From an uncultured Bacteroidales bacterium (GTDB lineage Bacteria; Bacteroidota; Bacteroidia; Bacteroidales; Paludibacteraceae), in NCBI GenBank assembly GCA_902792535.1, contig CADAZU010000012.1, positions 1-64,000 on the forward strand: DNA of 64,000 nucleotides. Reading direction: 5' to 3'. A program made the translations under genes and the position numbers. Shown one piece after another: positions 17,161 to 26,591 of this stretch; within the stretch, counting starts at the first letter, position 1, and each line of letters opens with the position of its first letter. The notes under the pieces were generated by a model that saw only the letters and a program-made list of their open reading frames with translations, was not told where the DNA came from and did no database searches.

Positions 17161-18420
17161 ATGGCTAAAGTCTATAAATTCGGCGGAGCATCGGTGAAGG
17201 ACGCAGAAGGCGTTCGGAACGTAGAGCGGATCGTGCGACTCGCTCTGCAGGACTCGTCGGACGGTCTGATGGTTGTTGTTTCGGCGATGGGGAAGACCAC
17301 AAACGCGTTAGAGCGCGTGGTGGCTTTTCTCGACGCGGGCAAAGAAGAAGAGGCTTTAGCACAATGGGTCGATATCATTGATTTCCATGTGGCGATCATG
17401 AAATCGCTGGGTCTGCAACCGGGTTCCGATATTCGTTTGCAGGGCGAGATACCATATGATCCCAAGTGTTCGTACGACGAGAACTACGACCAGATCGTTT
17501 CCTTGGGTGAGATCATGTCCACCCAGATTGTAGCGGTTTATCTGCTCAAACAAGGTCTGTCCGTCGAATGGTGGAACATGCCGAAACTGCTTCGTACGGA
17601 CGACACATGGCGCGAGGCGAAGGTTGATAACACCGCGAGCAGCGCAGTTATTCGCGCAGGGTGGGACAGACCCAGACGACCACAAGTGGTCGTGGCGCAA
17701 GGATTCATCGGCGGAACGGCAGACGGACGGCGTACAACCCTCGGACGCGAAGGCTCGGACTATACCGCTGCGCTTCTGGGAAACTATCTGGACGCCGAAT
17801 CGGTCACGATATGGAAAGATGTTCCGGGAATTCTCAATGCCGATCCGCGTATTGAGCCGGAGACGGTTTTGATACCTTCTTTGCGATACATGGACGCGGT
17901 GGAGTTGGCGAACTCCGGTGCGCAAGTGATGCACCCGAAGACCATCCGACCGCTGGAAAACAAACATATTCCGCTGCTGGTAAAGCCTTTCAGCGATCCC
18001 ACGGCGGAGGGTTCGCGCATAGCGGACGACGGAGTGGGACCGATCGGTGTGCCGGTTTATATCTGGCGCAAGAACCAGATCCTGATCACCATGAGAGCAA
18101 AGGATTTTGCCTTTGTGCTGGAGGAGAGCCTGAGTGAGATATTCGATATTATTCATCGTCATCGCCTCAAAGTGTCGCTTATCCAGTCCTCGGCGGTCAC
18201 AATCTCTGTATGCGTTGACAACACGCGTTTTGTGGCGGACGCAATCAAGGAATTGCAAGCACATTTTAACGTAACCTATAATGAAAACCTGTCGCTGCTG
18301 ACTATCCGCGGCACAACGCCGGAGATTCTGGCGCACGCGCAAGCCGGCAAGCAAATCATGCTGAGTCAAACCACCCGCCGCACGGCGAGGTTGGTAGTTG
18401 TTGAAAACCATGGAAAATAA
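17161..18420 (+). CDS. Aspartate kinase, monofunctional
   Basis: 419 residues from ATG 17161, which has a purine-rich GGGGGA just upstream. KFGGASVKDAEGV is the ATP/aspartate-binding start, and GREGSDYTAALLG and VPGILNADPR are kinase motifs. ACT-like regulatory segments follow from about residue 300 (LITMRAKDFAFVLEESLSEI). It makes aspartyl phosphate for lysine, threonine and methionine synthesis. There is no fused homoserine dehydrogenase domain. The stop overlaps the start of the YitT gene. Confidence 0.93.
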   Translation: MAKVYKFGGASVKDAEGVRNVERIVRLALQDSSDGLMVVVSAMGKTTNALERVVAFLDAGKEEEALAQWVDIIDFHVAIMKSLGLQPGSDIRLQGEIPYDPKCSYDENYDQIVSLGEIMSTQIVAVYLLKQGLSVEWWNMPKLLRTDDTWREAKVDNTASSAVIRAGWDRPRRPQVVVAQGFIGGTADGRRTTLGREGSDYTAALLGNYLDAESVTIWKDVPGILNADPRIEPETVLIPSLRYMDAVELANSGAQVMHPKTIRPLENKHIPLLVKPFSDPTAEGSRIADDGVGPIGVPVYIWRKNQILITMRAKDFAFVLEESLSEIFDIIHRHRLKVSLIQSSAVTISVCVDNTRFVADAIKELQAHFNVTYNENLSLLTIRGTTPEILAHAQAGKQIMLSQTTRRTARLVVVENHGK

Positions 18421-19528
18421 CACAAATTATCTGAGAACCTATTTCACGCTGGATTATTGGCGTGGTTTGTTGGTCGATTTTTGGCACGCAATGGGTACTC
18501 TTAAATTCTGGCGCGAATTGCTGATTATGACCGCCGGAATGAGCGTCGGAGCTGCCGCAGTGTATTATTTTTTGATGCCAAGCCATCTGATCGTGGGATC
18601 GATTTCCGGTCTCTCCATTGTGCTGAACACGATGATGGGTGGCAATGCAGACACCTTCTCCTATTGGGTGATGGGTATCAATGCCTTTCTGCTGTTGCTG
18701 GCGTTCATCCTGATCGGGAATGAGTTCGGCGCGAAAACGGTCTATACGGCAATGATCTTAGGTCCGTTGACCCAAGCCTGGGATCGCATTTATCCGAATG
18801 TCAATTTCACCCACCGTGTGATCGATGCGCCGGAGATCCTGTCGCAACTGCAAGCCGGACAGACCGTTCTGGACGCGCACGGCAATCCCTATATATTAAA
18901 TCGCGCGGGCGAGGTAATGGAGCGAGTGAAAGACAGCGTCATGAGCGGCGGTCTCGGAATGGGCGATATATGGTTCGACCTCATCTGTTTTGTGCTTATG
19001 CTTTCGATCTGCCAGGCACTCCTGTTCCGCATCAACGCTTCTACCGGAGGACTGGATATATTGGGCAAAATCGTGCATAAATACCTCCATTTCGACATCG
19101 GTACTTCGGTCGCTATAGGAGGGGTGATAATATGCTGTACATCGTTCTTTATCAATGACTTCCGCATGGTTGTGATTGGTATTCTGGGAACATGGATTAA
19201 CGGTCTGGCGATCGATTATTTCACCGCTTCGCTCAATAAGCGCAAACGCGTTTGTATCGTTTCCAACGAGCCGGAGCGGATTCGTGAGTATATAGTGAAA
19301 GACTTGGTTCGCGGCTGCTCGCTATACAAAGTGGAAGGCGGTTACAGCGGCGAGGAACATATTGAGATTCAGTCTCTTCTGACTCAAGAAGAGTTCTCGG
19401 ACGTGATGGCGTTTATCCGTAATAACAAGATCAAGGCGTTCATCACAGCCGGCAACTGCTCGGAGGTATATGGTCTTTGGATAAGACATAAGAAAATCAA
19501 CGGCAAAGTGCAAGCCGTTACCGAATGA
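18410..19528 (+). CDS. YitT-family membrane protein (DUF161/DUF2179)
   Basis: 372 residues. Six or so hydrophobic segments are followed by a C-terminal cytoplasmic DUF2179-like domain (IVSNEPERIREYIVKDLVRGC...EEFSDVMAFIRNNKIKAFIT). MPSHLIVGSISGLSIVLNT and STGGLDILGKIVHKY match the YitT repeat. Substrate and role are unknown in the family, although transport is likely. The ATG at 18410 lies 11 bases inside the aspartate kinase gene. Confidence 0.88.
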   Translation: MENNTNYLRTYFTLDYWRGLLVDFWHAMGTLKFWRELLIMTAGMSVGAAAVYYFLMPSHLIVGSISGLSIVLNTMMGGNADTFSYWVMGINAFLLLLAFILIGNEFGAKTVYTAMILGPLTQAWDRIYPNVNFTHRVIDAPEILSQLQAGQTVLDAHGNPYILNRAGEVMERVKDSVMSGGLGMGDIWFDLICFVLMLSICQALLFRINASTGGLDILGKIVHKYLHFDIGTSVAIGGVIICCTSFFINDFRMVVIGILGTWINGLAIDYFTASLNKRKRVCIVSNEPERIREYIVKDLVRGCSLYKVEGGYSGEEHIEIQSLLTQEEFSDVMAFIRNNKIKAFITAGNCSEVYGLWIRHKKINGKVQAVTE

Positions 19529-19566
19529 TCTTTAAAAAGTCAAATAATTAAATAAATACCTATATA

Positions 19567-20466
19567 ATGAAACCAACATTGTTTATTTTGGCTGCCGGAA
19601 TGGGTAGCCGTTACGGAGGTCTCAAGCAGATGGACGGTCTGGGACCGAATGGTGAAGCAATCCTTGACTACAGCGTGTATGACGCGCTGCGCGCAGGATT
19701 CGGAAAGATTGTGTTTGTGATCCGTAAGGATTTTGAGGAGGATTTCCGTCGTGTGGTATTGAGCAAGTATGAGGGCAAAGTGCAATGCGAGCTGTGCTTC
19801 CAGTCGGTGGACAAAGTGCCGGAAGGAGCTACTTACAACCCGGAGCGTACCAAACCTTGGGGTACGAACCACGCGCTGCTGATGGGTCGCGAGCTGATCC
19901 ATGAGCCGTTTGCAGTCATCAATGCAGACGATTTCTACGGCAAGGAGTCCTACCAAGTGCTGGCTGATTTCCTGCGTTCTGTAGAGGGCAAGAAAGGTCA
20001 GTATTGCATGGTCGGATACCGCGTTTGCAACACGCTGAGCGAGAATGGTTCGGTCAGCCGCGGCGTTTGTACGACCGATGCAGAGGGACATCTGACGGAC
20101 GTTGTAGAGCGCACGCAGATCGAGGACAAGAACGGTACGATTGTCTTCACCGTAGATGGCGTGGACACACCGCTTGATCCGCACACACCCGTTTCGATGA
20201 ACATGTGGGGCTTTACGCCGGAATATTTCCAATACAGCGAAGAGGCATTCCGCGTTTTCCTCGCCGAGCACGGTCAGGAGCTGAAATCGGAGTTCTATAT
20301 CCCGACGCTGGTAAACCAACTGATCGGCGAAGGCAAAGCTACCTGCAAAGTGCTGGATACACCGTCCAAATGGTTCGGCGTGACTTATTCGGAGGATCGC
20401 CCGCAAGTGGTAATGAAAATCAATCAATTAATCGCAAAAGGAGAATATCCCGCTAAATTGTTCTAA
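19567..20466 (+). CDS. Sugar-phosphate nucleotidyltransferase
   Basis: 299 residues. LFILAAGMGSRYGGLKQMD is the GxGxRxxxxK nucleotide-binding loop of the RmlA/GalU-type family, and FAVINADDFYG holds the metal-binding Asp. It would make an NDP-sugar from NTP and sugar 1-phosphate. Placement directly before galE and manA suggests UDP-glucose or a hexose route, but specificity is not settled. Confidence 0.85.
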   Translation: MKPTLFILAAGMGSRYGGLKQMDGLGPNGEAILDYSVYDALRAGFGKIVFVIRKDFEEDFRRVVLSKYEGKVQCELCFQSVDKVPEGATYNPERTKPWGTNHALLMGRELIHEPFAVINADDFYGKESYQVLADFLRSVEGKKGQYCMVGYRVCNTLSENGSVSRGVCTTDAEGHLTDVVERTQIEDKNGTIVFTVDGVDTPLDPHTPVSMNMWGFTPEYFQYSEEAFRVFLAEHGQELKSEFYIPTLVNQLIGEGKATCKVLDTPSKWFGVTYSEDRPQVVMKINQLIAKGEYPAKLF

Positions 20467-20468
20467 TT

Positions 20469-21500
20469 ATGGCAAGAATACTTGTTACCGGCGGAACCGG
20501 ATATATCGGCTCGCATACAACGGTTGAGTTGATGCAGCAAGGCTACGACGTGACCATCGTGGATAATTTGAGTAATTCATCTATTGATGTATTGGATGGT
20601 ATAGCAGCGATTGTAGGAAAAAAGCCGGATTTCGCCAATATTGACTGCGGCAATTTCATTGATTTGGACGCGGTATTCAAAGGCTATCCCGATATTGTCG
20701 GAGTGATCCATTTCGCTGCCAGCAAAGCGGTCGGTGAGTCGGTAGAGAAGCCGCTGCTCTATTACCGTAATAACTTAGGAAGCCTGGTTACATTGCTGGA
20801 AGTGATGAAACTGCACCGCGTGCAAAACCTCGTTTTCTCTTCTTCCTGCACGGTTTACGGCCAGCCGGACGCAGCGCATCTGCCTGTAGATGAGACCGCT
20901 CCGATCCAGAAAGCGCTCTCGCCATATGGCAATACCAAGCAGATCAACGAAGAGATCATCTGCGACGAAGCACATGCGGACAAGGAACTGCATGCTACGA
21001 TCCTGCGCTATTTCAATCCGATCGGAGCGCACCCGTCTGCATGTATCGGTGAACTGCCGAACGGTGTGCCGCAGAACTTGCTGCCGTTCATTACGCAGAC
21101 TGCAGCAGGACTGCGTCCGGAGCTGAAAGTGTTCGGCAACGACTACAATACGCCGGACGGCTCGTGCATACGCGATTATATCTATGTAGTGGATCTCGCG
21201 AAAGCACATGTGAAAGCCATCGACAGAATGCTGAATGCCAACGATCGCGAGCAAGTGGAGGTTTTCAACCTCGGTACAGGAACAGGTTTGAGCGTGCTGA
21301 CGCTGATCAAAGAGTTTGAGGCAGCGACAGGCGTTAAGATCCCTTATACGATCGTAGGCCGCCGCGAAGGCGATATTGAGCAAGTGTGGGCTGCACCGAA
21401 GAAAGCAAACGAAGTGTTGGGTTGGAAAGCCGAAACACCTATTCGTGACGTACTCGCGTCCGCTTGGAAATGGGAAAAGCACATACGGAATATCAAATAA
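20469..21500 (+). CDS. galE: UDP-glucose 4-epimerase
   Basis: 343 residues. It shows VTGGTGYIGSHTTVEL (NAD binding), the catalytic SSSCTVYG serine and YGNTKQINEEI (YxxxK), and RYFNPIGAHPS, all typical of GalE in the extended SDR family. It interconverts UDP-glucose and UDP-galactose for surface glycans and galactose use. It starts 2 bases after the nucleotidyltransferase stop. Confidence 0.95.
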   Translation: MARILVTGGTGYIGSHTTVELMQQGYDVTIVDNLSNSSIDVLDGIAAIVGKKPDFANIDCGNFIDLDAVFKGYPDIVGVIHFAASKAVGESVEKPLLYYRNNLGSLVTLLEVMKLHRVQNLVFSSSCTVYGQPDAAHLPVDETAPIQKALSPYGNTKQINEEIICDEAHADKELHATILRYFNPIGAHPSACIGELPNGVPQNLLPFITQTAAGLRPELKVFGNDYNTPDGSCIRDYIYVVDLAKAHVKAIDRMLNANDREQVEVFNLGTGTGLSVLTLIKEFEAATGVKIPYTIVGRREGDIEQVWAAPKKANEVLGWKAETPIRDVLASAWKWEKHIRNIK

Positions 21501-21537
21501 ATCGTACATCGTAAATTATTAAATCGTAAATAATTTA

Positions 21538-22557
21538 ATGCTGTATCCTTTTAAATTCACCCCGCAATTCTTCCACAAACTCTGGGGAGGACATACAATC
21601 GCAAAATGGTATGACGACGTGCCCGCTGACTATGAGAATGTCGGCGAGGCATGGGTCATATCGGATGTAGAGCGTTTTCCCACTATTGTGGCGAACGGTC
21701 CGCATGCCGGCGATTCACTGCAGGATCTGCTGGAGGTCTATATGGATGAATTGGTCGGGGGGAAGGTATATGAGGTCTTCGGAAATCATTTCCCGCTGCT
21801 GATGAAATTCATTGACGCGGTGGACGATCTGTCTATTCAGGTTCATCCGGATGACGAGTATGCGCTGGAGCATGAGAACTCGCTCGGCAAAACGGAGATG
21901 TGGTATGTGATGCCTGCTCCGGGTAAATCAGCTATTTATCTAGGCTGGGACAAGACCATGAATGCTTCGCTGATCCATGCTGCGATTTCGGATGGCACAC
22001 TGGCGAATTATCTGAAGCACTATGACGTGCAAGAGGGTGACGTGGCGTATATTCCAACGGGAACAGTACATGCCATGTGCCGCGATACCATCGTAGCGGA
22101 GATTCAGGAGAATTCGGATCTCACATATCGGCTCTACGACTATAACAGGGTGGGAAACGACGGTCGCATGAGACCGCTCAAACTGGACAAAGCGATGGAA
22201 GTAATGTCCTTTGAGCCGATGAAGGAAGCAACTGTCACTCATCCTGAACCGATAGAGAACGGAGCGGTGAACCTCAAGAAAACGCCGTTTTTCACGACCA
22301 ATATCCTGTCGCTCTCAACTCCTGTTCAGCGCGATTACATGCCGCTGGATTCGTTTGTCGCTTATATGTGCGTGGAGGGAGAATGCAGAGTGACCGCCCT
22401 GGATGGCGAAGCGCCGCAGAAAGATCTGTTTACCGGCAATGAGAATACCGTTTCCATGCGTGTCGGCGAAGCGGTTCTGATCCCGGCATCGCTCAACGAC
22501 ATTGTGATCCATCCGCAGGGACATTGCAAACTGCTGGAGATCTATGTGGAAATATAG
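21538..22557 (+). CDS. manA: Class I mannose-6-phosphate isomerase
   Basis: 339 residues. LWGGHTIAKWY near the start, the zinc-binding SIQVHPDDEYA and TEMWYVM, and YIPTGTVHAMC belong to type I phosphomannose isomerases. It interconverts fructose 6-phosphate and mannose 6-phosphate. It is the last gene of the sugar-nucleotide group and ends at a bidirectional terminator. Confidence 0.92.
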   Translation: MLYPFKFTPQFFHKLWGGHTIAKWYDDVPADYENVGEAWVISDVERFPTIVANGPHAGDSLQDLLEVYMDELVGGKVYEVFGNHFPLLMKFIDAVDDLSIQVHPDDEYALEHENSLGKTEMWYVMPAPGKSAIYLGWDKTMNASLIHAAISDGTLANYLKHYDVQEGDVAYIPTGTVHAMCRDTIVAEIQENSDLTYRLYDYNRVGNDGRMRPLKLDKAMEVMSFEPMKEATVTHPEPIENGAVNLKKTPFFTTNILSLSTPVQRDYMPLDSFVAYMCVEGECRVTALDGEAPQKDLFTGNENTVSMRVGEAVLIPASLNDIVIHPQGHCKLLEIYVEI

Positions 22558-22591
22558 GTTGTCCTAGGTAGTTCTAGGTAGTCCTAGTAAT

Positions 22592-22618
22592 AAAAAAGAG
22601 GCGTGTGCCTCTTTTTTT
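22592..22618. terminator. Bidirectional intrinsic terminator
   Basis: AAAAAAGAGGC pairs with GCCTCTTTTTTT around a GTGT loop. It serves the converging manA and rsmD genes; it also overlaps the rsmD stop codon. A TAGGTAG-type tandem repeat precedes it at 22558-22588. Confidence 0.9.
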
Positions 22619-23150
22619 ATTGGAAGAAACTGAAATGCACGCTGCCGTAGGTGCGCGTTTCTACATGTCGCGGGTGCGTGGTGAAATCCGTGTCTTTTCC
22701 ATGCTCGATCACCAACCATCCATCGGGTTTGAGGATGGAATCTGTTTTCAATATCACATCCGGCAGAGTGGGGAGTTGCTCTAAGGCATAAGGCGGATCG
22801 GCAAAGATCAGATCATATTTGGCTCTACAGGAAGAGAGGAATTTGAATACATCGCCCCGAATCAGACTCAGATTGCGGATGCCTAATTGCTTGCAGCAGG
22901 CGATAATCCAGTTCTGCTGGACATGCGCCAACTCCACAGCGGTCACTTCCCTCGCTCCGCGGCTGACGCACTCCAGACCTATTCCGCCTGTTCCGGCAAA
23001 GAGATCCAGCATGTCTATTCCCTCAAAATCCATCCGGTTATTGAGCAGATTGAACAGGCTCTCTTTCGCGAAATCAGTTGTAGGTCTCGCGGTGATATTT
23101 TTAGGGGGCGACAACCGCCGCCCCCTGTATGTTCCAGAGATAATCCGCAT
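22617..23150 (-). CDS. rsmD: 16S rRNA m2G966 methyltransferase
   Basis: 177 residues. MRIISGTYRGRRL, RPTTDFAKESLFNLL, LDLFAGTGGIGLECVSRGA (SAM motif I) and IFADPPYAL (DPPY catalytic motif) identify RsmD. It methylates G966 of 16S rRNA in assembled small subunits. It begins 28 bases after the stop of the upstream minus-strand gene. Confidence 0.94.
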   Translation of the reverse strand: MRIISGTYRGRRLSPPKNITARPTTDFAKESLFNLLNNRMDFEGIDMLDLFAGTGGIGLECVSRGAREVTAVELAHVQQNWIIACCKQLGIRNLSLIRGDVFKFLSSCRAKYDLIFADPPYALEQLPTLPDVILKTDSILKPDGWLVIEHGKDTDFTTHPRHVETRTYGSVHFSFFQ

Positions 23151-23177
23151 GGTTATCTTGCTCCGGTTCTTAACCGG

Positions 23178-23936
23178 TTACTCCCAGTTACCTGCGTTGT
23201 TGTTCGGCGCATAGATGTCACCGACTTTCAGACCGGTGTAGTGCTCCAATTTCTTCTCGCGGTCAATCAGGTTCACCAATTCCTGTTTGTTCAGGTCGCC
23301 CAGATAGCTCTCGAACGGAGCGCGTGCCTCAAACAGCGGAACGCGGATGCCCTGGCTGGTCTTGTAATCGTTGTTCACCTCGATCTCGAAACGCAGACCA
23401 TTGCTGTACGGAATCTCCACAATCCGGTCGATCGTTTTCTCGTCGTAAGCGCCTTTGTAGAGCGAGAGGATCATGTTCGACTCGATGGTATCACGGCGGA
23501 AACCAGCCAAACCATTGTTGATCACGTCCTTGTCGTTCTCCCAGATATAAGCGTACAACGCATCGTTGCTCTCAAACTGGTTCTTCTTCAGCGCTTTTTT
23601 CTTCGCCTCATCCAGGATCTTAACCGCTTTTGTCTCGGTCAGACCAGCCTCCAACTGCTTGTCGGTCAGACTTCCTTCCTTCAGCACCTCTTTCTTCGGA
23701 GCGGTCTTCAGGAACATCAGCAGTGTGTCATAACTGGCTGTAAATGAACCCTTTTGGTGGTTGTACTCCACCTCCGCCGTACGCAGATCAACCAGATGCT
23801 TGATCACGGCTACTTCGCGCTCTGCGCGCGTGTTCTCAAACTTAATAGGGGTTGTGACGCTCGTCACGCAGAAATAGCACATCACTACTGCTGCAACGCT
23901 CAGCGTACAAATCAGAATTAATCGTGTTGCTTTCAT
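23178..23936 (-). CDS. Conserved Bacteroidales protein with N-terminal membrane anchor
   Basis: 252 residues. One N-terminal membrane helix (LILICTLSVAAVVMCYFCV) is followed by a charged, helical exported region with the pilin-like string RTAEVEYNHQKGSFTASYDTLL. The rest is mixed alpha/beta. I recall similar uncharacterised proteins across Bacteroidales but no assigned function. It is driven by its own promoter, divergent from the Rel gene. Confidence 0.75.
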   Translation of the reverse strand: MKATRLILICTLSVAAVVMCYFCVTSVTTPIKFENTRAEREVAVIKHLVDLRTAEVEYNHQKGSFTASYDTLLMFLKTAPKKEVLKEGSLTDKQLEAGLTETKAVKILDEAKKKALKKNQFESNDALYAYIWENDKDVINNGLAGFRRDTIESNMILSLYKGAYDEKTIDRIVEIPYSNGLRFEIEVNNDYKTSQGIRVPLFEARAPFESYLGDLNKQELVNLIDREKKLEHYTGLKVGDIYAPNNNAGNWE

Positions 23937-23973
23937 TATAGCTTAAATTTAAATAGTTTGCACAAAAATCGCT

Positions 23974-24005
23974 GCAAAGGTACAAAAAAATTTGCATATG
24001 TGCAA
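23974..24005 (-). promoter_or_regulatory. Promoter for the anchored protein and rsmD
   Basis: Minus-strand TTGCACATATG and TACCTTTGC with the 23-nt offset. Its -33 region is the palindrome TTGCATATGTGCAA shared with the divergent promoter. Confidence 0.8.
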
Positions 24006-24023
24006 GAAAAATCGTAAATTTGC
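23992..24023 (+). promoter_or_regulatory. Promoter for the Rel synthetase
   Basis: TTGCATATGTG and TAAATTTGC with the 23-nt offset, overlapping the -33 palindrome of the opposite promoter. Confidence 0.8.
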
Positions 24024-24069
24024 AGCGTTTTTTACGTATTACTCCCCTTATGGGACAAAATGAAGGAAT

Positions 24070-25506
24070 ATGGAAGATAGCAATAAAGTCCTCTTTACGA
24101 TATTAAACGAACGTCTGGAATTGCTCCGCCAATTGGACAAAGAGGGTGATTCAGACCGCCGTCGTCATATAGCTCGCGAGACGCAGACGCTGCACGCGCC
24201 TATGGCGCACAGGCTGGGTCTATACCAGATCAAGACCGAGATGGAGGATCTTTCGTTAAAATTTCTGGAATACGATACCTATAAATATATCGCGCACGCG
24301 TTGAATGCGAAAAAAGCGGAGCGTGAAGAGTACATCGCCCGTTTCATTGCGCCGCTGGAGGAGAAACTGAAGGCGGAGGGATTTGTCTTTACCATTAAAG
24401 GCAGACCCAAGTCCATTCACTCGATCTACCATAAGATGCAAGCGCAGCATTGCGATGTGGACCATATCTACGACCTGTTCGCCATCCGAATCATTCTGGA
24501 CAGTCCGCCTGAGCGCGAGAAAAGCGACTGCTGGCAGGTTTATTCGCTTATCACCGACATCTTTCCGCCGAACCCGAAGCGTTTGCGCGACTGGCTTTCC
24601 GTACCGAAGGAGAACGGTTATGAGTCGCTGCATACGACGGTGCTGGGACCCGACAAACGATGGGTGGAAGTGCAGATCCGTACCAAACGAATGGACGAGA
24701 TTGCGGAGAAAGGAGTGGCTGCTCACTGGTCTTACAAAGGTGTCAAAGGGTCGATTGTACAGCACTCCGGCGATGTCTATGTCTTTACTCCGACGGGCGA
24801 TTTGAAGCGTCTTCCGGAGGGTGCAACGGTATTGGATTTTGCGTATTCGATACACAGCGAAGTCGGTTCGCATTGCGTCGGCGGTACAATTCGTAATCAA
24901 AACGTGTCTATCCGGCAGAAGCTGGAGAACGGCGACCAAGTGTCTATTTTGACCTCGCCGAACCAGCGCCCGAATGCCGACTGGCTGACGTTTGTTGCGT
25001 CCTCCAAAGCGAAGAACAAGATCCGTCAGGCGCTCAAAGAGATTGAATACAAGTCTGCGGCGGAAGGAAAGGAAATGATCGAGCGGCGGTTCAAGAACTG
25101 GAAACTCGAATACACCGAAGCGGACATCACCCGTATGGCGCTCAAACTGGGGTACAAGGAGGTGTCGGATATGTACCAATCGCTGGCAACCGGAAAGGAA
25201 GATATTCTTCATCTGCGCGAGGTGTTTCTGGAGAAAGACGAAGAGCCCGTTGCGCCGCGTGAACATACCGAGTATGTCGATAAAAGCGAGCTAAAGGGCT
25301 TGGCAATCGAGGTGGATATGAATGTAAAGAATGTGGACTACAACCTCTCGCGTTGCTGCAATCCAGAGCCCGGAGACCCGATTTTTGCGTTCGTTTCGGT
25401 CACCAAAGGAATCCGAATCCATAAATGCAACTGCCCGAACGCGGATAACATCCGCGAGCGCTATCCGTATCGTGTACTCCCTGCCCGCTGGGCCAAGAAA
25501 TCATGA
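24070..25506 (+). CDS. Rel-type (p)ppGpp synthetase lacking the HD hydrolase domain
   Basis: 478 residues against about 730-750 for bifunctional Rel. The sequence starts at the tail of the hydrolase region ([21 protein letters not shown]). It keeps the synthetase domain ([43 protein letters not shown]), the TGS domain ([24 protein letters not shown]), the helical region and the conserved-cysteine segment ([10 protein letters not shown]). The C-terminal ACT domain is also missing. The promoter lies about 45 nt upstream and there is no room for the HD domain, so the truncation is real. It is predicted to make but not degrade (p)ppGpp. Its stop overlaps recR. Confidence 0.88.
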   Translation: MEDSNKVLFTILNERLELLRQLDKEGDSDRRRHIARETQTLHAPMAHRLGLYQIKTEMEDLSLKFLEYDTYKYIAHALNAKKAEREEYIARFIAPLEEKLKAEGFVFTIKGRPKSIHSIYHKMQAQHCDVDHIYDLFAIRIILDSPPEREKSDCWQVYSLITDIFPPNPKRLRDWLSVPKENGYESLHTTVLGPDKRWVEVQIRTKRMDEIAEKGVAAHWSYKGVKGSIVQHSGDVYVFTPTGDLKRLPEGATVLDFAYSIHSEVGSHCVGGTIRNQNVSIRQKLENGDQVSILTSPNQRPNADWLTFVASSKAKNKIRQALKEIEYKSAAEGKEMIERRFKNWKLEYTEADITRMALKLGYKEVSDMYQSLATGKEDILHLREVFLEKDEEPVAPREHTEYVDKSELKGLAIEVDMNVKNVDYNLSRCCNPEPGDPIFAFVSVTKGIRIHKCNCPNADNIRERYPYRVLPARWAKKS

Positions 25507-26144
25507 GCGACTATCCATCCATATTATTAGAGCAAGCCGTTAACCAGATGGCATCGTTGCCCGGAGTAGGGCGGCGGACGGCATTGCGGCTTGTGCTGCA
25601 TCTGCTGCGTCAGTCCGACCAAGAGGTGGAAGCGTTCTCCAATGCTTTCTCGCGGCTCAAAAAAGAGGTCGTTTATTGCAAGGAATGTCATAATATCTCG
25701 GACACGGAGATATGTCCGATTTGTAGTTCGGCGCGCAGAGACCACTCGACGATCTGCGTGGTGGAGAACGTGCAGGACGTCATGTCCATCGAGAACACGG
25801 GACAGTATAACGGCGTCTATCATGTGCTGGGAGGGGTGATCTCGCCGATGGAAGGGATCGGACCGAAAGATATTGAGATTGACTCGCTCGTAGAGCGGGT
25901 GGCGAAAGGCGGAGTGGATGAGATCATTTTGGCGCTTCCGACCACGATGGAAGGAGACACCACCAATTTCTATATCTACAGGCGTTTGCAGAATGCACAA
26001 TCTTCAAATCCTCAAATCTTTGAATCTTCAAATCTTAAAATCACACAAATCGCCCGCGGTGTGGCGGTGGGCAACCAACTCGAATATACCGACGAGATCA
26101 CGCTCGGACGGTCGATTGTCAACAGAACGAATTTTAACGGATAA
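25503..26144 (+). CDS. recR: Recombination mediator RecR with an in-frame insertion
   Basis: 213 residues. It shows the helix-hairpin-helix ([20 protein letters not shown]), the four-cysteine zinc site ([16 protein letters not shown]), a Toprim domain ([28 protein letters not shown]) and the terminal [22 protein letters not shown]. It loads RecA with RecO/RecF at gaps. Between YIYRRL and ITQIARG there are about ten more residues than usual ([16 protein letters not shown]), encoded by AAATCTT-type tandem repeats at 25999-26045. ATGA overlap with the Rel gene. Confidence 0.94.
   Translation: MSDYPSILLEQAVNQMASLPGVGRRTALRLVLHLLRQSDQEVEAFSNAFSRLKKEVVYCKECHNISDTEICPICSSARRDHSTICVVENVQDVMSIENTGQYNGVYHVLGGVISPMEGIGPKDIEIDSLVERVAKGGVDEIILALPTTMEGDTTNFYIYRRLQNAQSSNPQIFESSNLKITQIARGVAVGNQLEYTDEITLGRSIVNRTNFNG
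25999..26045. repeat. AAATCTT-type tandem repeat inside recR
   Basis: Units such as CTTCAAATC, CTCAAATC and CTTTGAATC repeat and are translated as [16 protein letters not shown]. The same repeat type is intergenic at 27014-27043 and 45198-45248. Confidence 0.78.
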
Positions 26145-26149
26145 ATACT

Positions 26150-26590
26150 ATGGAAGAAGAAAAAGTTATCAAAACTCTCAATCTCTATTATTACGGTATG
26201 ATGGTGCTTGCGCTCGTTATTCTGGGCGCAATGTATTACCTCACTTCCCGTCCGGATTTCGAGCCGGTAAGCCCGATGGAGCAGGTAGGAATGATCCTGC
26301 AATATGCGGCAATCGGACTGACGCTGGTGGCGATTCCCTTTGGCTTGTACCAAATCAAATGGCGCAAACCCGACACCTTGGAGAAATACAAAGAGGCGGC
26401 ATCTGTCCGTATCTGTATGGTCGGGATGACTATGCCGATGAATATAGCAATGTACTATCTTTTCGGCTGCTACAAACCGATGATGTGGCTGGCGGCAATG
26501 AGTGCCATCGCGTGGTATTTCACCAAGCCGACCCTCGGCAAGATGGAGCAGGAAATGAAACCCAAAGACCCCAATACCGAAGATTACTAA
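26150..26590 (+). CDS. Four-helix membrane protein, unknown function
   Basis: 146 residues with hydrophobic segments near 12-32, 48-68, 85-105 and 108-125, and a charged C-terminus (KMEQEMKPKDPNTEDY). No enzyme motif. It sits 5 bases after recR and one base before the HAD-like gene, so it is likely co-transcribed. Confidence 0.7.
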   Translation: MEEEKVIKTLNLYYYGMMVLALVILGAMYYLTSRPDFEPVSPMEQVGMILQYAAIGLTLVAIPFGLYQIKWRKPDTLEKYKEAASVRICMVGMTMPMNIAMYYLFGCYKPMMWLAAMSAIAWYFTKPTLGKMEQEMKPKDPNTEDY

Positions 26591-26591
26591 T

